From the NCBI GenBank assembly GCA_023665145.1, contig JAMPEM010000001.1, positions 68,598 to 132,597 on the forward strand: a DNA stretch of 64,000 nt. The letters are read 5' to 3'. The position numbers and the translations under genes are program-made. Numbering within the stretch: position 1 is the stretch's first letter; every line of letters starts with the position of its first letter. The notes under the pieces are model-generated. The model ran no database searches. It was not told the origin of the DNA and saw only the letters and a program-made list of their open reading frames with translations. Below, in pieces: positions 8,233 through 17,507 of the stretch. Source of the stretch: Bacteroides sp. Lineage in GTDB: Bacteria > Bacteroidota > Bacteroidia > Bacteroidales > Muribaculaceae.

Positions 8233-8985
8233 TTAACGCTTCACATCATACCCCTGATCTCTAAGATAATCAAGAATACGATAGTCCATGGCATGACGAT
8301 AATAATCCAATATATGATTACACCAATCATTATCAGATGTACCTCCGGAACGCGTTCTGTTGTAATGTTTTACGATTTCATCGTATTCCTCGAGATCCGC
8401 TACCATCTTTTCGGTATCTTCAGTATAGTGATTCTTATGAAAGACTATTTGAGCCGATTGCTTTGGCTTCAAATCAGGATGCTCTCTCGGAACTCCAAGT
8501 GCCAATCCACAGACTACAAATACTCCCTTTGGCAATTTCAACATCTCCGCTACCTTTTTGGGGTCGACGGTTCTGAGATAGCCAACACAGTTGCTGCCCA
8601 ATCCGGCTGCCTGAGCTGCCACCACAGCACTCATCATGGCCAATGATGCGTCAATTATTCCTATCGTAACGCCATCCATTGTGTTTGTAAACTCCGGAAC
8701 ATCAAACCCTTTTTTGTTGGCAAGTTGAGTAATCTTGTTATAATCCGAACAAAAAATCAACAACCGATTGCAGGTTTTAAGTTGTTTTTGGTTGGTCAGG
8801 GCATAAAGTTCCTCTTTTAGAGTTTGATCTGATATATCGATTACAGAAAACTGCTGGCCGTTATAACTTGTCGGGGTATTAAGGATTGCTTTATATATAA
8901 AATCCATTGTTTCGGCCGGAATGGCTTCGCGCTCATAACGTCTCACACTTGTACGTTCGAGTAATGATTCTTTGACGTCCTTCAT
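8233..8985 (-). CDS. nitroreductase-family flavoprotein
   Basis: 250 residues of the FMN-dependent nitroreductase fold. The N-terminal RTSVRRYE is the phosphate-binding FMN motif, followed by NTPTSYNGQQFSVIDI and, near the middle, AAQAAGLGSNCVGYLR. The length and C-terminal extension resemble the NfsA/FRP branch, which reduces nitro compounds, quinones or flavins with NADPH; the true substrate is unknown. It is transcribed leftward, the stop lying 50 bases beyond the rplY promoter. No close promoter match was seen upstream. Confidence 0.9.
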   Translation of the reverse strand: MKDVKESLLERTSVRRYEREAIPAETMDFIYKAILNTPTSYNGQQFSVIDISDQTLKEELYALTNQKQLKTCNRLLIFCSDYNKITQLANKKGFDVPEFTNTMDGVTIGIIDASLAMMSAVVAAQAAGLGSNCVGYLRTVDPKKVAEMLKLPKGVFVVCGLALGVPREHPDLKPKQSAQIVFHKNHYTEDTEKMVADLEEYDEIVKHYNRTRSGGTSDNDWCNHILDYYRHAMDYRILDYLRDQGYDVKR

Positions 8986-9045
8986 TTTGTCCTTTAGGGT
9001 TAAATTAATAATTTTAATCAGGGTAAATTCCTATATATCAAGCAA

Positions 9046-9078
9046 GTAAGAAAGCCGCCGAGGATATCCTCTGACGGC
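9046..9078 (-). terminator. Terminator of the leftward RNA candidate
   Basis: On the minus strand GCCGTCAGAGG-ATAT-CCTCGGCGGC forms a ten-pair stem with one bulged A and is followed by TTTCTTAC. Confidence 0.75.
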
Positions 9079-9332
9079 TCTCTTTATAAGTCCACATCAA
9101 AGATATTGTGACGAAACTCCGATTGACAGGATTTGAGTGCACACAAGCCTTTGTAATCCTCCGTGCCGATAGGCAACACCATAATGTGTGAGGCCCGCCA
9201 TCAGCTTGAATGCTTGTCTCGGTATTTCATATTATTTGATGAGTTTCCCAATTGTGCTTTGATGTGGGTATCTCTTGCAGACTAATTCGTATTGGAACGA
9301 AAAGTCGTGGCTCTCGCGCCTTTGTTCTTTAC
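9046..9332 (-). ncRNA. structured non-coding RNA candidate, ~285 nt
   Basis: A gene-free 464-base gap holds a complete transcription unit: promoter at 9337-9367, start near 9332, terminator at 9046-9078. Long-range pairing is strong. CCACATCAAAG (minus, 9267-9257) matches CTTTGATGTGG (9102-9092) over 11 bases, and GAAACTC (9247-9241) matches GAGTTTC (9119-9113). They leave an internal loop of 9 and 10 bases and enclose 121 bases. A 5' hairpin spans 9280-9306. The closed rod with a central bubble resembles 6S RNA. I see no tRNA-like ends or SRP tetraloop motif, and the identity is not established. Confidence 0.65.
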
Positions 9333-9336
9333 AACG

Positions 9337-9367
9337 CAAAATTAACACCAAATGTTGACTTTTCCAA
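9337..9367 (-). promoter_or_regulatory. Promoter of the leftward RNA candidate
   Basis: Minus strand: TTG (9367-9365), 20 bases, TAATTTTG (9344-9337). It points away from prfC, which ends 83 bases upstream, into the structured region. Confidence 0.75.
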
Positions 9368-9449
9368 ATAAAATTTACAATAATTTTCAGAAACGTATTC
9401 CTCAAAAAAATATGAGTCATTCTCAGTCATTGATTCAGAGTACGTTCAT

Positions 9450-11033
9450 TTAGAATTCGCTCGTATGATGGAAGCGAATATCCGGAAAATCCGATTTGGC
9501 CATCTGAAGCACATAGGCACTGTCGGCCATAAAGACATCGCGCCCCTGACGGTCGGTTGCCATAAACTGATATTTCCTCTTTTTGAATGATTCAAGTGCT
9601 GCGGGATTATCAGAGTCTATCCAACACGCCTTATACATACTCAGCGGTTGCCACCGACATTGCGCACCATATTCGTGCAAGAGTCTGTATTGGATTACTT
9701 CAAACTGCAGCTGCCCTACAGTACCTATAATCTTACGTCCGTTGAATTGGTTTGTAAAAAGTTGAGCCACACCCTCGTCCATGAGCTGTTGTATACCCTT
9801 GTCGAGCTGCTTGGCTTTCATAGGGTCGGCATTCTCTATATATTTAAACAGCTCCGGTGAGAATGAGGGTAATCCTTTGAAATGTATTTCCTCCCCGGAT
9901 GTTAAGGTATCGCCAATTTTGAAGTTGCCGGTGTCGGGGATACCTACAATATCACCGGGATATGCCTCATCCACAACGCTCTTCTTTTGCGCCATAAACG
10001 CGGTCGGAGCTGCAAACCGTAGTTGTTTTCCCAATCGTATATGCTTATAATTGACATTACGTTGGAATTTACCGGAGCACACTTTTACAAAGGCTATACA
10101 AGAACGATGATTCGGATCCATATTGGCATGAATTTTGAAAACGAATCCGGAAAAAGTCTCTTCATGAGGGTCGATTTCCCTCTCCTCAGCTTCTACAGGC
10201 TGTGGTTCGGGAGCTATCCTTACAAAGCAGTCAAGAAGCTCTTTAACGCCAAACGTATTTAATGCTGATCCGAAAAATACCGGAGCCACCTTACCTTCTC
10301 TATATGCTTCCACGTCGAATTCCGGATAAACACCCTCGATTAGCTCAAGGTCCTCGCGAAGCTTGTCAGCGTCGGATTTTCCCACTGCTTCATCAAGCTC
10401 GGCTGAATTTATGTCGGAAATCTCCACTCGCTCACTGATTGTCTGTTTTGAAGGTGTGAACAGGTCGAGACCTTGTTCATATATATTATAGACGCCCTTG
10501 AACTTTGCCCCGATATTAATAGGCCAAGAAAGGGGGCGGACAGAAATCTTAAGTTCCTGTTCAAGCTCATCGAGTATATCAAACGGGTCGCGACCTTCGC
10601 GGTCGAGCTTGTTGACAAAAATTATAACGGGAGTATTCCTCATCCGGCATACCTCCATAAGGCGGCGAGTCTGAGTCTCCACACCTTTGGCTACGTCCAC
10701 CACTATAATTACTGAATCTACAGCTGTGAGTGTGCGGAAGGTATCCTCGGCAAAATCCTGGTGGCCGGGAGTGTCAAGAATGTTAATCTTATAATCTTGA
10801 TAATTGAAGCCCATCACTGAAGTGGCTACAGAGATTCCACGCTGTTTCTCAATCTCCATCCAGTCCGATGTCGCAGTCTTCTTTATCTTATTGCTTTTTA
10901 CGGCACCGGCTACATGAATTGCACCTCCGAAAAGAAGTAATTTCTCGGTCAAAGTAGTTTTACCGGCATCAGGATGCGATATGATTGCAAATGTCCTGCG
11001 CCGTGCTATCTCTTTATTGAGTTCTTCTGACAT
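9450..11033 (-). CDS. prfC: peptide chain release factor 3
   Basis: 527-residue translational GTPase that removes RF1/RF2 from the ribosome after peptide release. G1 is [12 protein letters not shown] near residue 20, G3 is DTPGHQDF, G4 is NKLDR. The RF3-specific start [12 protein letters not shown] and C-terminal segments ([20 protein letters not shown]) are intact and the length is normal. It lies 41 bases downstream of rfbD in the same direction and is probably part of the DUF4924-rfbD-prfC unit. Confidence 0.97.
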   Translation of the reverse strand: MSEELNKEIARRRTFAIISHPDAGKTTLTEKLLLFGGAIHVAGAVKSNKIKKTATSDWMEIEKQRGISVATSVMGFNYQDYKINILDTPGHQDFAEDTFRTLTAVDSVIIVVDVAKGVETQTRRLMEVCRMRNTPVIIFVNKLDREGRDPFDILDELEQELKISVRPLSWPINIGAKFKGVYNIYEQGLDLFTPSKQTISERVEISDINSAELDEAVGKSDADKLREDLELIEGVYPEFDVEAYREGKVAPVFFGSALNTFGVKELLDCFVRIAPEPQPVEAEEREIDPHEETFSGFVFKIHANMDPNHRSCIAFVKVCSGKFQRNVNYKHIRLGKQLRFAAPTAFMAQKKSVVDEAYPGDIVGIPDTGNFKIGDTLTSGEEIHFKGLPSFSPELFKYIENADPMKAKQLDKGIQQLMDEGVAQLFTNQFNGRKIIGTVGQLQFEVIQYRLLHEYGAQCRWQPLSMYKACWIDSDNPAALESFKKRKYQFMATDRQGRDVFMADSAYVLQMAKSDFPDIRFHHTSEF

Positions 11034-11074
11034 CTGTTTGTTCTATCTGTTAAGTCCGTAATTTTCAATGTATT

Positions 11075-11935
11075 TTACAAATCATTGCAGATATTCTTAA
11101 TACATTCATTGAGAGAATCCTCCCAATATGGTATCTTAAGTGAATATGTTTTCTTTATTTTTGATTTATTGAGCACCGAAAACAATGGCCTGCATGCCGG
11201 TGTCTTATATTCCGATGAGGCGCATGGTGTTACATCCACATTCAGTCTCGCAATTCTGAAAATCGATTTGGCAAAATCATACCATGAAGCCACACCTTCA
11301 TCTGTGAAATGATAAATTCCGGGATACCACTGCTCCGCTTTTACTATGGCAAGAATAGCTTCTGCCAAGTCTTTGGCATAGGTCGGTGTGCCTATCTGAT
11401 CAGATACCACCCTGAGTGATTCTCCTCGCGACCCTTTTGCCAACATCGTTTTAACAAAGTTATTACCTTCTTCGGAATACAACCACGCAGTCCTTATTAT
11501 GATGCAGTCCGGACAGAACGACTTCAATACAGCTTCTCCCTCAAATTTCGTTCTGCCGTAGATGGAACGAGGATTGGGTTCGTCGTGCTCGTTATATGGG
11601 CGGCAACTATCTCCCGGAAACACATAATCCGTAGATATATGGATTACTTTCGTACCTGTCTTCCTTGCAGCTGAAGCCAGATTCCCTACAGCCTCCGTGT
11701 TAATCTTCGCAGCCAGAAGAGCCTCGGATTCTGCTCGATCCACAGCTGTATAGGCTGCACAATTTATCAATATGTCGTAATGCGTTTCAGTAAGCACTCT
11801 CTCCACATCCACGGATGATGTTATATCAAGCGTATCGAAATCCGTATACGTCACATCATTTATATTGGCTTGTGTGAATACCTTGCCAATATTTCTTCCT
11901 AACTGGCCATTCGCCCCTGTTACAAGTATTTTCAT
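11075..11935 (-). CDS. rfbD: dTDP-4-dehydrorhamnose reductase
   Basis: 286-residue extended short-chain dehydrogenase that completes dTDP-L-rhamnose synthesis for surface polysaccharides. The NAD(P)-binding motif GANGQLGRNIG is at the N-terminus, HISTDYVFPGD carries the Thr/Asp/Tyr region, and YGRTKFEGE holds the YxxxK pair. The other rfb genes are not in this window. The start overlaps the stop of the upstream DUF4924 gene by 4 bases (ATGA), implying translational coupling. Confidence 0.95.
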   Translation of the reverse strand: MKILVTGANGQLGRNIGKVFTQANINDVTYTDFDTLDITSSVDVERVLTETHYDILINCAAYTAVDRAESEALLAAKINTEAVGNLASAARKTGTKVIHISTDYVFPGDSCRPYNEHDEPNPRSIYGRTKFEGEAVLKSFCPDCIIIRTAWLYSEEGNNFVKTMLAKGSRGESLRVVSDQIGTPTYAKDLAEAILAIVKAEQWYPGIYHFTDEGVASWYDFAKSIFRIARLNVDVTPCASSEYKTPACRPLFSVLNKSKIKKTYSLKIPYWEDSLNECIKNICNDL

Positions 11936-12483
11936 TCCTGAGTGAATAGCTCGTTGTTTTGATCCTTTATATAATATTTCGACAACATGGCAAGCAATCG
12001 GGAAATCTGTGTTGCTGCATCAAGTGTCTCAGCGGATATCTCCTTCTGCTGCAAGCGAAGGAGAAGGATGCCGTAAAGGGCATTGAAACATGATTCTATC
12101 TCGCCTGACTTGTTGTCACCCGCCTTTGCCCGAATTTCCACTATGTATGGTAGCGTCTTATAATATTGAGATCCATAATCAGCATATTTCGGATCTCTTA
12201 TCAAACGAGCACTCAGCTCATCAAGCTGACTTATTACATTCTTATTGATCTGGAGATGTCCTGTTTCCACAACATCTTCCCGGCGCATCATATCAATCAG
12301 AGATTCATACCAATCAACCATATCCTTAAGCTGACGCTCATTCAACCCCGTATACTTATCTATGATATTTGTTTTTATCTTATCCATATCAAGATTATGG
12401 GCACGTATCAAATCCTCTATCTGCCACATATACAACAGATATTCAGCCACATTCTCTTTCTTCTTCTGCGACGCAGTATACAT
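11932..12483 (-). CDS. DUF4924 family protein
   Basis: 183 residues from ATG 12483 (MYTASQKKKENVAEYLLYMW), a mostly helical Bacteroidetes family of unknown function. Recognisable parts are AEYLLYMWQIEDLIRAH and GLNERQLKDMVDWYESLID. The frame is open to an ATG at 12549, but the promoter at 12510-12540 lies inside that extension, so 12483 is the supported start. It overlaps rfbD by 4 bases and heads the leftward operon with rfbD and prfC. Confidence 0.85.
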   Translation of the reverse strand: MYTASQKKKENVAEYLLYMWQIEDLIRAHNLDMDKIKTNIIDKYTGLNERQLKDMVDWYESLIDMMRREDVVETGHLQINKNVISQLDELSARLIRDPKYADYGSQYYKTLPYIVEIRAKAGDNKSGEIESCFNALYGILLLRLQQKEISAETLDAATQISRLLAMLSKYYIKDQNNELFTQE

Positions 12484-12509
12484 TCTTCCTGTTTTGATAA
12501 AAATTGATG

Positions 12510-12540
12510 CAAATTTACAAAAAAATGGACATACCCACAA
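12510..12540 (-). promoter_or_regulatory. Promoter of the DUF4924-rfbD-prfC operon
   Basis: Minus strand: TTG (12540-12538), 20 bases, TAAATTTG (12517-12510). The start near 12505 leaves a 5' leader of about 20 bases and fixes the DUF4924 start codon. Confidence 0.75.
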
Positions 12541-12573
12541 CTTTCTCACCCCCTATCTGTTTAATAAATCATA

Positions 12574-13383
12574 ATGGGCAGGCTACTTTTAACATACATT
12601 TGGCATGACGGATTCATTCTCGAATCCGACATGGCATTCTTTATCTTCGACCTCTGGATTGCAAATTCCAACATAGAGTCATTTTTTCAATCCATAACAA
12701 ATAAAATAAGAAGACAAAAAAAATCGGTGTATGTCTTGGTAAGCCACCACCATAAAGACCATTTCGACAAACGGATATTCAATCTTCTCAATCTCTTGCC
12801 GGACCATAATATTCACTTTATCCTCAGCCATGACACTTGCAAAAGCATACGATATATGCTTCGTCCCGATTCCATTTTTAAAGGTCAAAAGATACCACAA
12901 TCAAATTACACCGAATTACGCCCGGGAGACGTATACACTGACAATTTGGTAACGATAAGTGCTTTTGCAAGTACTGATATAGGCAATAGTTACATCCTGC
13001 AATCCGAAGGAAAGATAATATTCCACGCCGGCGACCTGAACGCTTGGGTATGGAAAGAAGAATCCACACAAAAGGAGGTTGCCACAGCCATTCGTGACTT
13101 CGAAAAAATTTTATACAAAATAGCGGAATCATTTTCTAAAGTAGACCTTGCGATGTTCCCAGTTGATTCCCGCATTGGGAAAGAGTATTGGGAGGGCGCA
13201 TCACGATTTGTACGGACGATAAAAACCAAACGATTCATTCCAATGCACTTCGAATTAGCGGATAATGAATCTCAACGTCGCCAACGTCAGCAAGACGCCC
13301 AAAAGTTTGAATCATACGCTAATCCCGACTTTGGCGACTATATCTCCTTGACATCTCCCGGCGACTCTATCTCCTTCATATAG
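12574..13383 (+). CDS. metallo-beta-lactamase-fold hydrolase
   Basis: 269 residues. The zinc-binding signature SHHHKDHFD (HxHxDH type) lies near residue 57-65, with a further metal-ligand region HAGDLNAW near 150 and a late His in PMHFEL near 225. This arrangement fits the UlaG/YcbL-like branch of small metal-dependent hydrolases; the substrate is unknown. There is no signal peptide, so it is probably cytoplasmic. It is divergent from the DUF4924 operon; no strong promoter of its own is visible in the 90-base gap. Confidence 0.85.
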   Translation: MGRLLLTYIWHDGFILESDMAFFIFDLWIANSNIESFFQSITNKIRRQKKSVYVLVSHHHKDHFDKRIFNLLNLLPDHNIHFILSHDTCKSIRYMLRPDSIFKGQKIPQSNYTELRPGDVYTDNLVTISAFASTDIGNSYILQSEGKIIFHAGDLNAWVWKEESTQKEVATAIRDFEKILYKIAESFSKVDLAMFPVDSRIGKEYWEGASRFVRTIKTKRFIPMHFELADNESQRRQRQQDAQKFESYANPDFGDYISLTSPGDSISFI

Positions 13384-13570
13384 AGACGTTATCTACATCT
13401 CTACACCAACTTCTTATATTTTTAAACCGGTTCTTAGTTATTGTCATCGACAAACTATACAGATTCATCCGGTTTCACCACATTTCAATCCACCTCCACC
13501 ATTCACCTTCTTTAAAACCTCACAACGAATACTTCCCGATTTTTATAATGATTTTTTACGCAAAATATAT
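13384..13570. other. Gene-free stretch before the LRR leader
   Basis: 187 bases between the hydrolase stop and the leader promoter. I see no coding frame, terminator or repeat in it. Confidence 0.5.
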
Positions 13571-13601
13571 TTGTGTATCTAAATTATTAATTGTAACTTT
13601 G
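13571..13601 (+). promoter_or_regulatory. Promoter of the LRR leader RNA
   Basis: TTG (13571-13573), 20 bases, TAACTTTG (13594-13601), then CA. The start would be near 13607, about 350 bases before the LRR start codon. Confidence 0.8.
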
Positions 13602-13606
13602 CACTC

Positions 13607-13916
13607 GCAGATCGCATCGCAGAGCCCGATCACGGGCATGTGGATGGGTATGCAAACATAATGGAAGCGTTTACTCGACGCTCTTTCTTGACTCATCGGA
13701 ATCTGGTAAATTCAATCGTAGCCAAGAATGAAGCAAACGGTAGATGCCAATGTGGATATGTATATTCCGTCCGCACTCGGCGCGTGAGCGTTGGGTATGG
13801 GCGTATAGCATATTCTGCGTGAGGCTCTGCAAGTTTGCTCGTTCAGCTACGATGGGCAATACCAGAGCCTCGATGAGTGGAACGAGCAACAAGTAAGGCT
13901 CTCACGCTTTCTTTTT
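13607..13916 (+). ncRNA. leader RNA with competing hairpins (attenuator-like)
   Basis: About 310 nt from the promoter to a T-rich end (TTTCTTTTTTTATT at 13908-13921). The 3' part has pairings that cannot all form: GAGGCTCTG (13821-13829) with CAGAGCCTC (13863-13871); AGAGCCT (13864-13870) with AGGCTCT (13896-13902); GCTCGTTC (13837-13844) with GAACGAGC (13880-13887); GCGTGAG (13817-13823) with CTCACGC (13901-13907). This looks like a terminator/antiterminator choice or a pseudoknot in front of the LRR gene. A 60-codon frame (13640-13822) lies inside. From memory, closely similar leaders recur in Bacteroides genomes; I cannot verify that here. Confidence 0.6.
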
Positions 13917-13960
13917 TTATTACGGTATCTGTTAGCCGATATCCACTAAAATTCCATTTC

Positions 13961-16900
13961 ATGCAAAGATTTCTTAAATCGCGTTCTGGATTTTTTTCTA
14001 AAGCTCTGACTCTGTCAATAGCCTTTCTATTTACAACATCCATTTACGCTCAAACATTCACATTTGGTAAGGGCTCGTATGAGGTCTTAGACGAAGCTCA
14101 ATCAATTTGCAAATTACTTTATTATTACGATGAGTCTGAATACATTAAATTTCCATCTAAAGTAAATGACCCATCGACTGGGAAAGAATATACAGTTACC
14201 ATAATAGGGGATAGTTCAGCTAGACAGCTTTGTTATGCAAAATCCATTGAAATTCCTAACTCAGTAATTACAATCGAGGATAGAGCATTTAAGGGATGTG
14301 ATCTCCTAACTACCGTAGTTCTACCAAATTCCCTTGAAACAATAGGTTCTGATGCCTTCAGCTATTGCACAAATTTAAGTTCTATAAACTTCCCAAATTC
14401 ACTTAAATCAATCGGGAGTCAAGCGTTTTATTCCACGGCAATGACCGATATAACAATCCATTCTTCATTAACTTACATTGGAGACCTGGCGTTTGCTCAC
14501 TATGCTGAAGGCCGCGCTCTTGATAAAATAACAATAGAAGAAGGTGATGAAGTGCTTGTGTGTCATAGTAGCGATTTGTTTAAGGAATTCAAAAATATTT
14601 CAATCGCAAGGAATTGGAAATATGAGGATGTGACAGGTGCTTATTTCGGAGACGCACCGGTCTCAGTTACTTTAGGTGACAAAATAACAGAATTACCGGA
14701 AGGTGCATTTAATGGCTTTCGCAATCTAAAGTCTATAAAATTACCAAATTCCATTATATCTATTGGAAACGGAGCATTTCATTATTGTATAAATCTCCAA
14801 TCAATTGAGATTCCCAATTCAGTTAAAACCATTGGAATGGCAGCATTTCGAAAAACTGCTATCAAAGAAATTTCTATTCCCTCATCGGTTGAATACATTG
14901 GAAATTATGCTTTCAGTATTTTCAATGAAGAAAAGGATGGAGAAGACCCGATAAACAATCTGATTATTAACGCAAGCAATAAGCCGTTAAACTTTGAATG
15001 TCAAGACATATTTGCATTAGTTAAAAATCTAAATATCAATCGCAATTGGGAATACCAAGACCTCGGAAAATACAACAGGAATGTAGAGACTGTTGTCCTT
15101 GGGAATAATGTGACCGATTTACCAAGTCAAGCTTTCAATAGCTTTAAAAAAATCAAATCCATTATTCTTCCCAACACTATTAAAAACATTGGCAGCTACG
15201 CCTTTGCCCACTGTTCTTCTCTTGAATCATTTGTTATTCCCGAATCAATAACATGCATTGAAGAATGTACATTCTGGAATTGTACCAATCTTGAACCTGT
15301 CTCTATTCCCAACAATATAAAAATAATTGATGGTGGAGCCTTTAGAAATTGCGCAAAATTTAAAAACGTGATAATTCCTAGCACTGTTGATTCAATAGGC
15401 AGAAGAGCTTTCGCTGATTGTCCCTTACTGGAAGAGCTGCAGTTCGAACATAGTGAAAACAATTTGGAATTTAATGTTACGGCATTTGAAAACAGCCCGA
15501 TAAAAAAATTAGCACTTAATCGCGACCTTGACTTACATCCTGACACGCCGGAACTCGATATCTATGACCGCTACTTTAAAAATCTTGAAGATATTTCATT
15601 TGGCAAAGATTTAAAAGTCATACCTCCATATCTATGTTTCAAGGGCTTTTACGAAGATAATATTAATAATATTATTGATTTCTCAAATTTAAGTCTACCT
15701 GATGGCTTGGTAACTATCGGAATATGTTCTTTTTCCGGTCAGCCAATTAAATCTTTAAACATACCCAATACAGTTAAACAGATTGACGACCATGCATTTG
15801 TAAATTGCGGAATTGAAGATTTAAAAATGTCGACCGCTGTTGAGTATATTGGTGAGGGGTCCTTTAAAAATAATCCTTTTTCTTCATTAGACTTGCCTAA
15901 CTCATTAAAAGAAATTGGATATGAAGCCTTTGAATATACCAACTTATCTGAAATAGAAATTCCAAAATCTTTAACTGCTCTCAATTCACGCGTTTTTTAC
16001 ACATCATCTCCCATGAAATCTGTGACAATTCCCTCAAACATCAAAACAATTCATCAGAATTCCGTTTGCGCAGATAACGTTATAATTGAGGACTCTTCTG
16101 AATCCCTAGATGTTTTAGCCAACGAACTTTTTGATAAAGCCATGCAGATTTACATGGGAAGAAATCTCAATATGAAAGAAGAAAATGTTAGTATTCATTG
16201 TTTTGAAGATATGGAAGGATTACGTCGCCTGACTGTGGGAAATCTTGTAACAGAAATTCCGGAAAACCTATGTAATCTATGTCCTATATTATCCAAAGTG
16301 GAATTTGGCTCCGGTCTTAAAAAGATTGGTAACTGTGCATTCAAGGGATGTGCTCTGCGTGATATTGTAATCCCATCCTCTGTAAATACTATAGGGAAAG
16401 ACGCATTCTTATTAAATAACAATTTAAAATCTGTCACAATCGGACATGGTATCGAATCCATAAAAGAAGATGCCTTTGGTGACGATTATGACATTCAAAA
16501 TCTATATATTACTAATCTCAATCCTCCTCAAATTTTCGATAATTCTTTTGCCGATTTCAATATCCCGGTTTCTGTCTCTCCTTCAGCCATTAATTTGTAT
16601 AAAAGCTCATCCCCTTATTGGAACAGATTCTCATACCAATCACTTGTTCCGGCAGAAAAATTAGAAATAACATCTACTCGAGTAAATGAATCTATAGAAG
16701 GCGACGGAAACCAAATACAATACAACGCTGTAGTATATCCCGAAAACACTACATTAAAACAAATTTTCTGGGAATCAAGCAATCCGGAACTTGCCACTGT
16801 TGATAACAATGGACTTGTAACAACTAAATCGGGAAAAGGCGGAAGTGTAACCATTACTGCGAAGACTTTATATGCCGATGGCCGCGTTGCTACAATCAAT

Positions 16901-17089
16901 CTCGACATTACAAGTGGTATAGAAGATATCTATATTGATTCAACTTCACATGAATCTAACTTCACTTGCAACAATAAAGTTTATAATATGCAAGGAATCT
17001 GTGTACTTTCAAACGCTACAGAAGATTCATTAAAGAATTTACCTGCCGGAATTTACATCTATAACGGGAAAAAGATAATCATAAAATAG
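13961..17089 (+). CDS. BspA-like leucine-rich repeat surface protein
   Basis: 1042 residues from ATG 13961, giving a clean signal peptide (MQRFLKSRSGFFSKALTLSI..., cleavage after YAQ). The frame is open back to 13877, but that start lies inside the leader terminator. The body is about 20 LRR_5 (BspA/TpLRR) units, each with a core like IPNSVITIEDRAFKGC. Residues of about 905-985 form a Big_2-type Ig domain (WESSNPELATVDNNGLVT), and the last 50 (VYNMQGICV...LPAGIYIYNGKK) resemble a Bacteroidetes C-terminal sorting tail. Such proteins bind host or microbial surfaces. It is more AT-rich than its neighbours, as if acquired separately. Confidence 0.88.
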   Translation: MQRFLKSRSGFFSKALTLSIAFLFTTSIYAQTFTFGKGSYEVLDEAQSICKLLYYYDESEYIKFPSKVNDPSTGKEYTVTIIGDSSARQLCYAKSIEIPNSVITIEDRAFKGCDLLTTVVLPNSLETIGSDAFSYCTNLSSINFPNSLKSIGSQAFYSTAMTDITIHSSLTYIGDLAFAHYAEGRALDKITIEEGDEVLVCHSSDLFKEFKNISIARNWKYEDVTGAYFGDAPVSVTLGDKITELPEGAFNGFRNLKSIKLPNSIISIGNGAFHYCINLQSIEIPNSVKTIGMAAFRKTAIKEISIPSSVEYIGNYAFSIFNEEKDGEDPINNLIINASNKPLNFECQDIFALVKNLNINRNWEYQDLGKYNRNVETVVLGNNVTDLPSQAFNSFKKIKSIILPNTIKNIGSYAFAHCSSLESFVIPESITCIEECTFWNCTNLEPVSIPNNIKIIDGGAFRNCAKFKNVIIPSTVDSIGRRAFADCPLLEELQFEHSENNLEFNVTAFENSPIKKLALNRDLDLHPDTPELDIYDRYFKNLEDISFGKDLKVIPPYLCFKGFYEDNINNIIDFSNLSLPDGLVTIGICSFSGQPIKSLNIPNTVKQIDDHAFVNCGIEDLKMSTAVEYIGEGSFKNNPFSSLDLPNSLKEIGYEAFEYTNLSEIEIPKSLTALNSRVFYTSSPMKSVTIPSNIKTIHQNSVCADNVIIEDSSESLDVLANELFDKAMQIYMGRNLNMKEENVSIHCFEDMEGLRRLTVGNLVTEIPENLCNLCPILSKVEFGSGLKKIGNCAFKGCALRDIVIPSSVNTIGKDAFLLNNNLKSVTIGHGIESIKEDAFGDDYDIQNLYITNLNPPQIFDNSFADFNIPVSVSPSAINLYKSSSPYWNRFSYQSLVPAEKLEITSTRVNESIEGDGNQIQYNAVVYPENTTLKQIFWESSNPELATVDNNGLVTTKSGKGGSVTITAKTLYADGRVATINLDITSGIEDIYIDSTSHESNFTCNNKVYNMQGICVLSNATEDSLKNLPAGIYIYNGKKIIIK

Positions 17090-17397
17090 ACCGGTTCACC
17101 CCGATATATTTTACTATATTATCTATAATTCACTAATACTTTGTATATAGTATATAGAGAGTACATCACAAAATGGTGTACTCTCCTTTTATGTCAATAT
17201 TCATCATCTTATCTTTTTTCTAATTTTCGTAACACTAACATTATTCTATGCATAATCAGTCATTTTATATACATCTTTATAATATCTTTAAATTGATAAT
17301 ATTTTGAGCATTTTTTTGAGATTTTAAATTGAAGTGCAAAATTTGAGGCGGAATTTACGATAGTATAGAGTTAACTGGCACTTTTTGTAATTTTTAC
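17090..17397. other. Gene-free stretch after the LRR gene
   Basis: It holds the LRR terminator (17157-17190) and an AT-rich run. Nothing else is recognisable before the holB promoter. Confidence 0.5.
17157..17190 (+). terminator. Terminator of the LRR gene
   Basis: GAGAGTACA (17157-17165) pairs with TGTACTCTC (17177-17185), followed by CTTTTATG. Confidence 0.8.
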
Positions 17398-17428
17398 TTG
17401 TGCGGTTCGTTAATTTTTGTTAACTTTG
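17398..17428 (+). promoter_or_regulatory. holB promoter
   Basis: TTG (17398-17400), 20 bases, TAACTTTG (17421-17428), then CG. The leader would be about 75 nt. Confidence 0.8.
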
Positions 17429-17507
17429 CGCTCTATAACCGCGCAACACTCCACGTCGTATTAATAATTTCACGACTCACCGGAATTGCCATGGATATCC
17501 TGCCTAA

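Noticed and set aside
9046-9332. Calling the leftward RNA a tmRNA, RNase P RNA or 4.5S RNA
   Set aside because: No tRNA-like ends with CCA, no GAGGAAAGTCC-type RNase P core, and no GGAA-tetraloop SRP helix were found.
9232-9420. 62-codon minus-strand frame over the RNA candidate
   Set aside because: It spans the promoter of the RNA, and its sequence shows no protein-like pattern.
12484-12549. Upstream start of the DUF4924 protein
   Set aside because: The promoter for this operon lies within the proposed extension.
13877-13960. Upstream start of the LRR protein
   Set aside because: It falls in the leader terminator and places 28 residues before a complete signal peptide.
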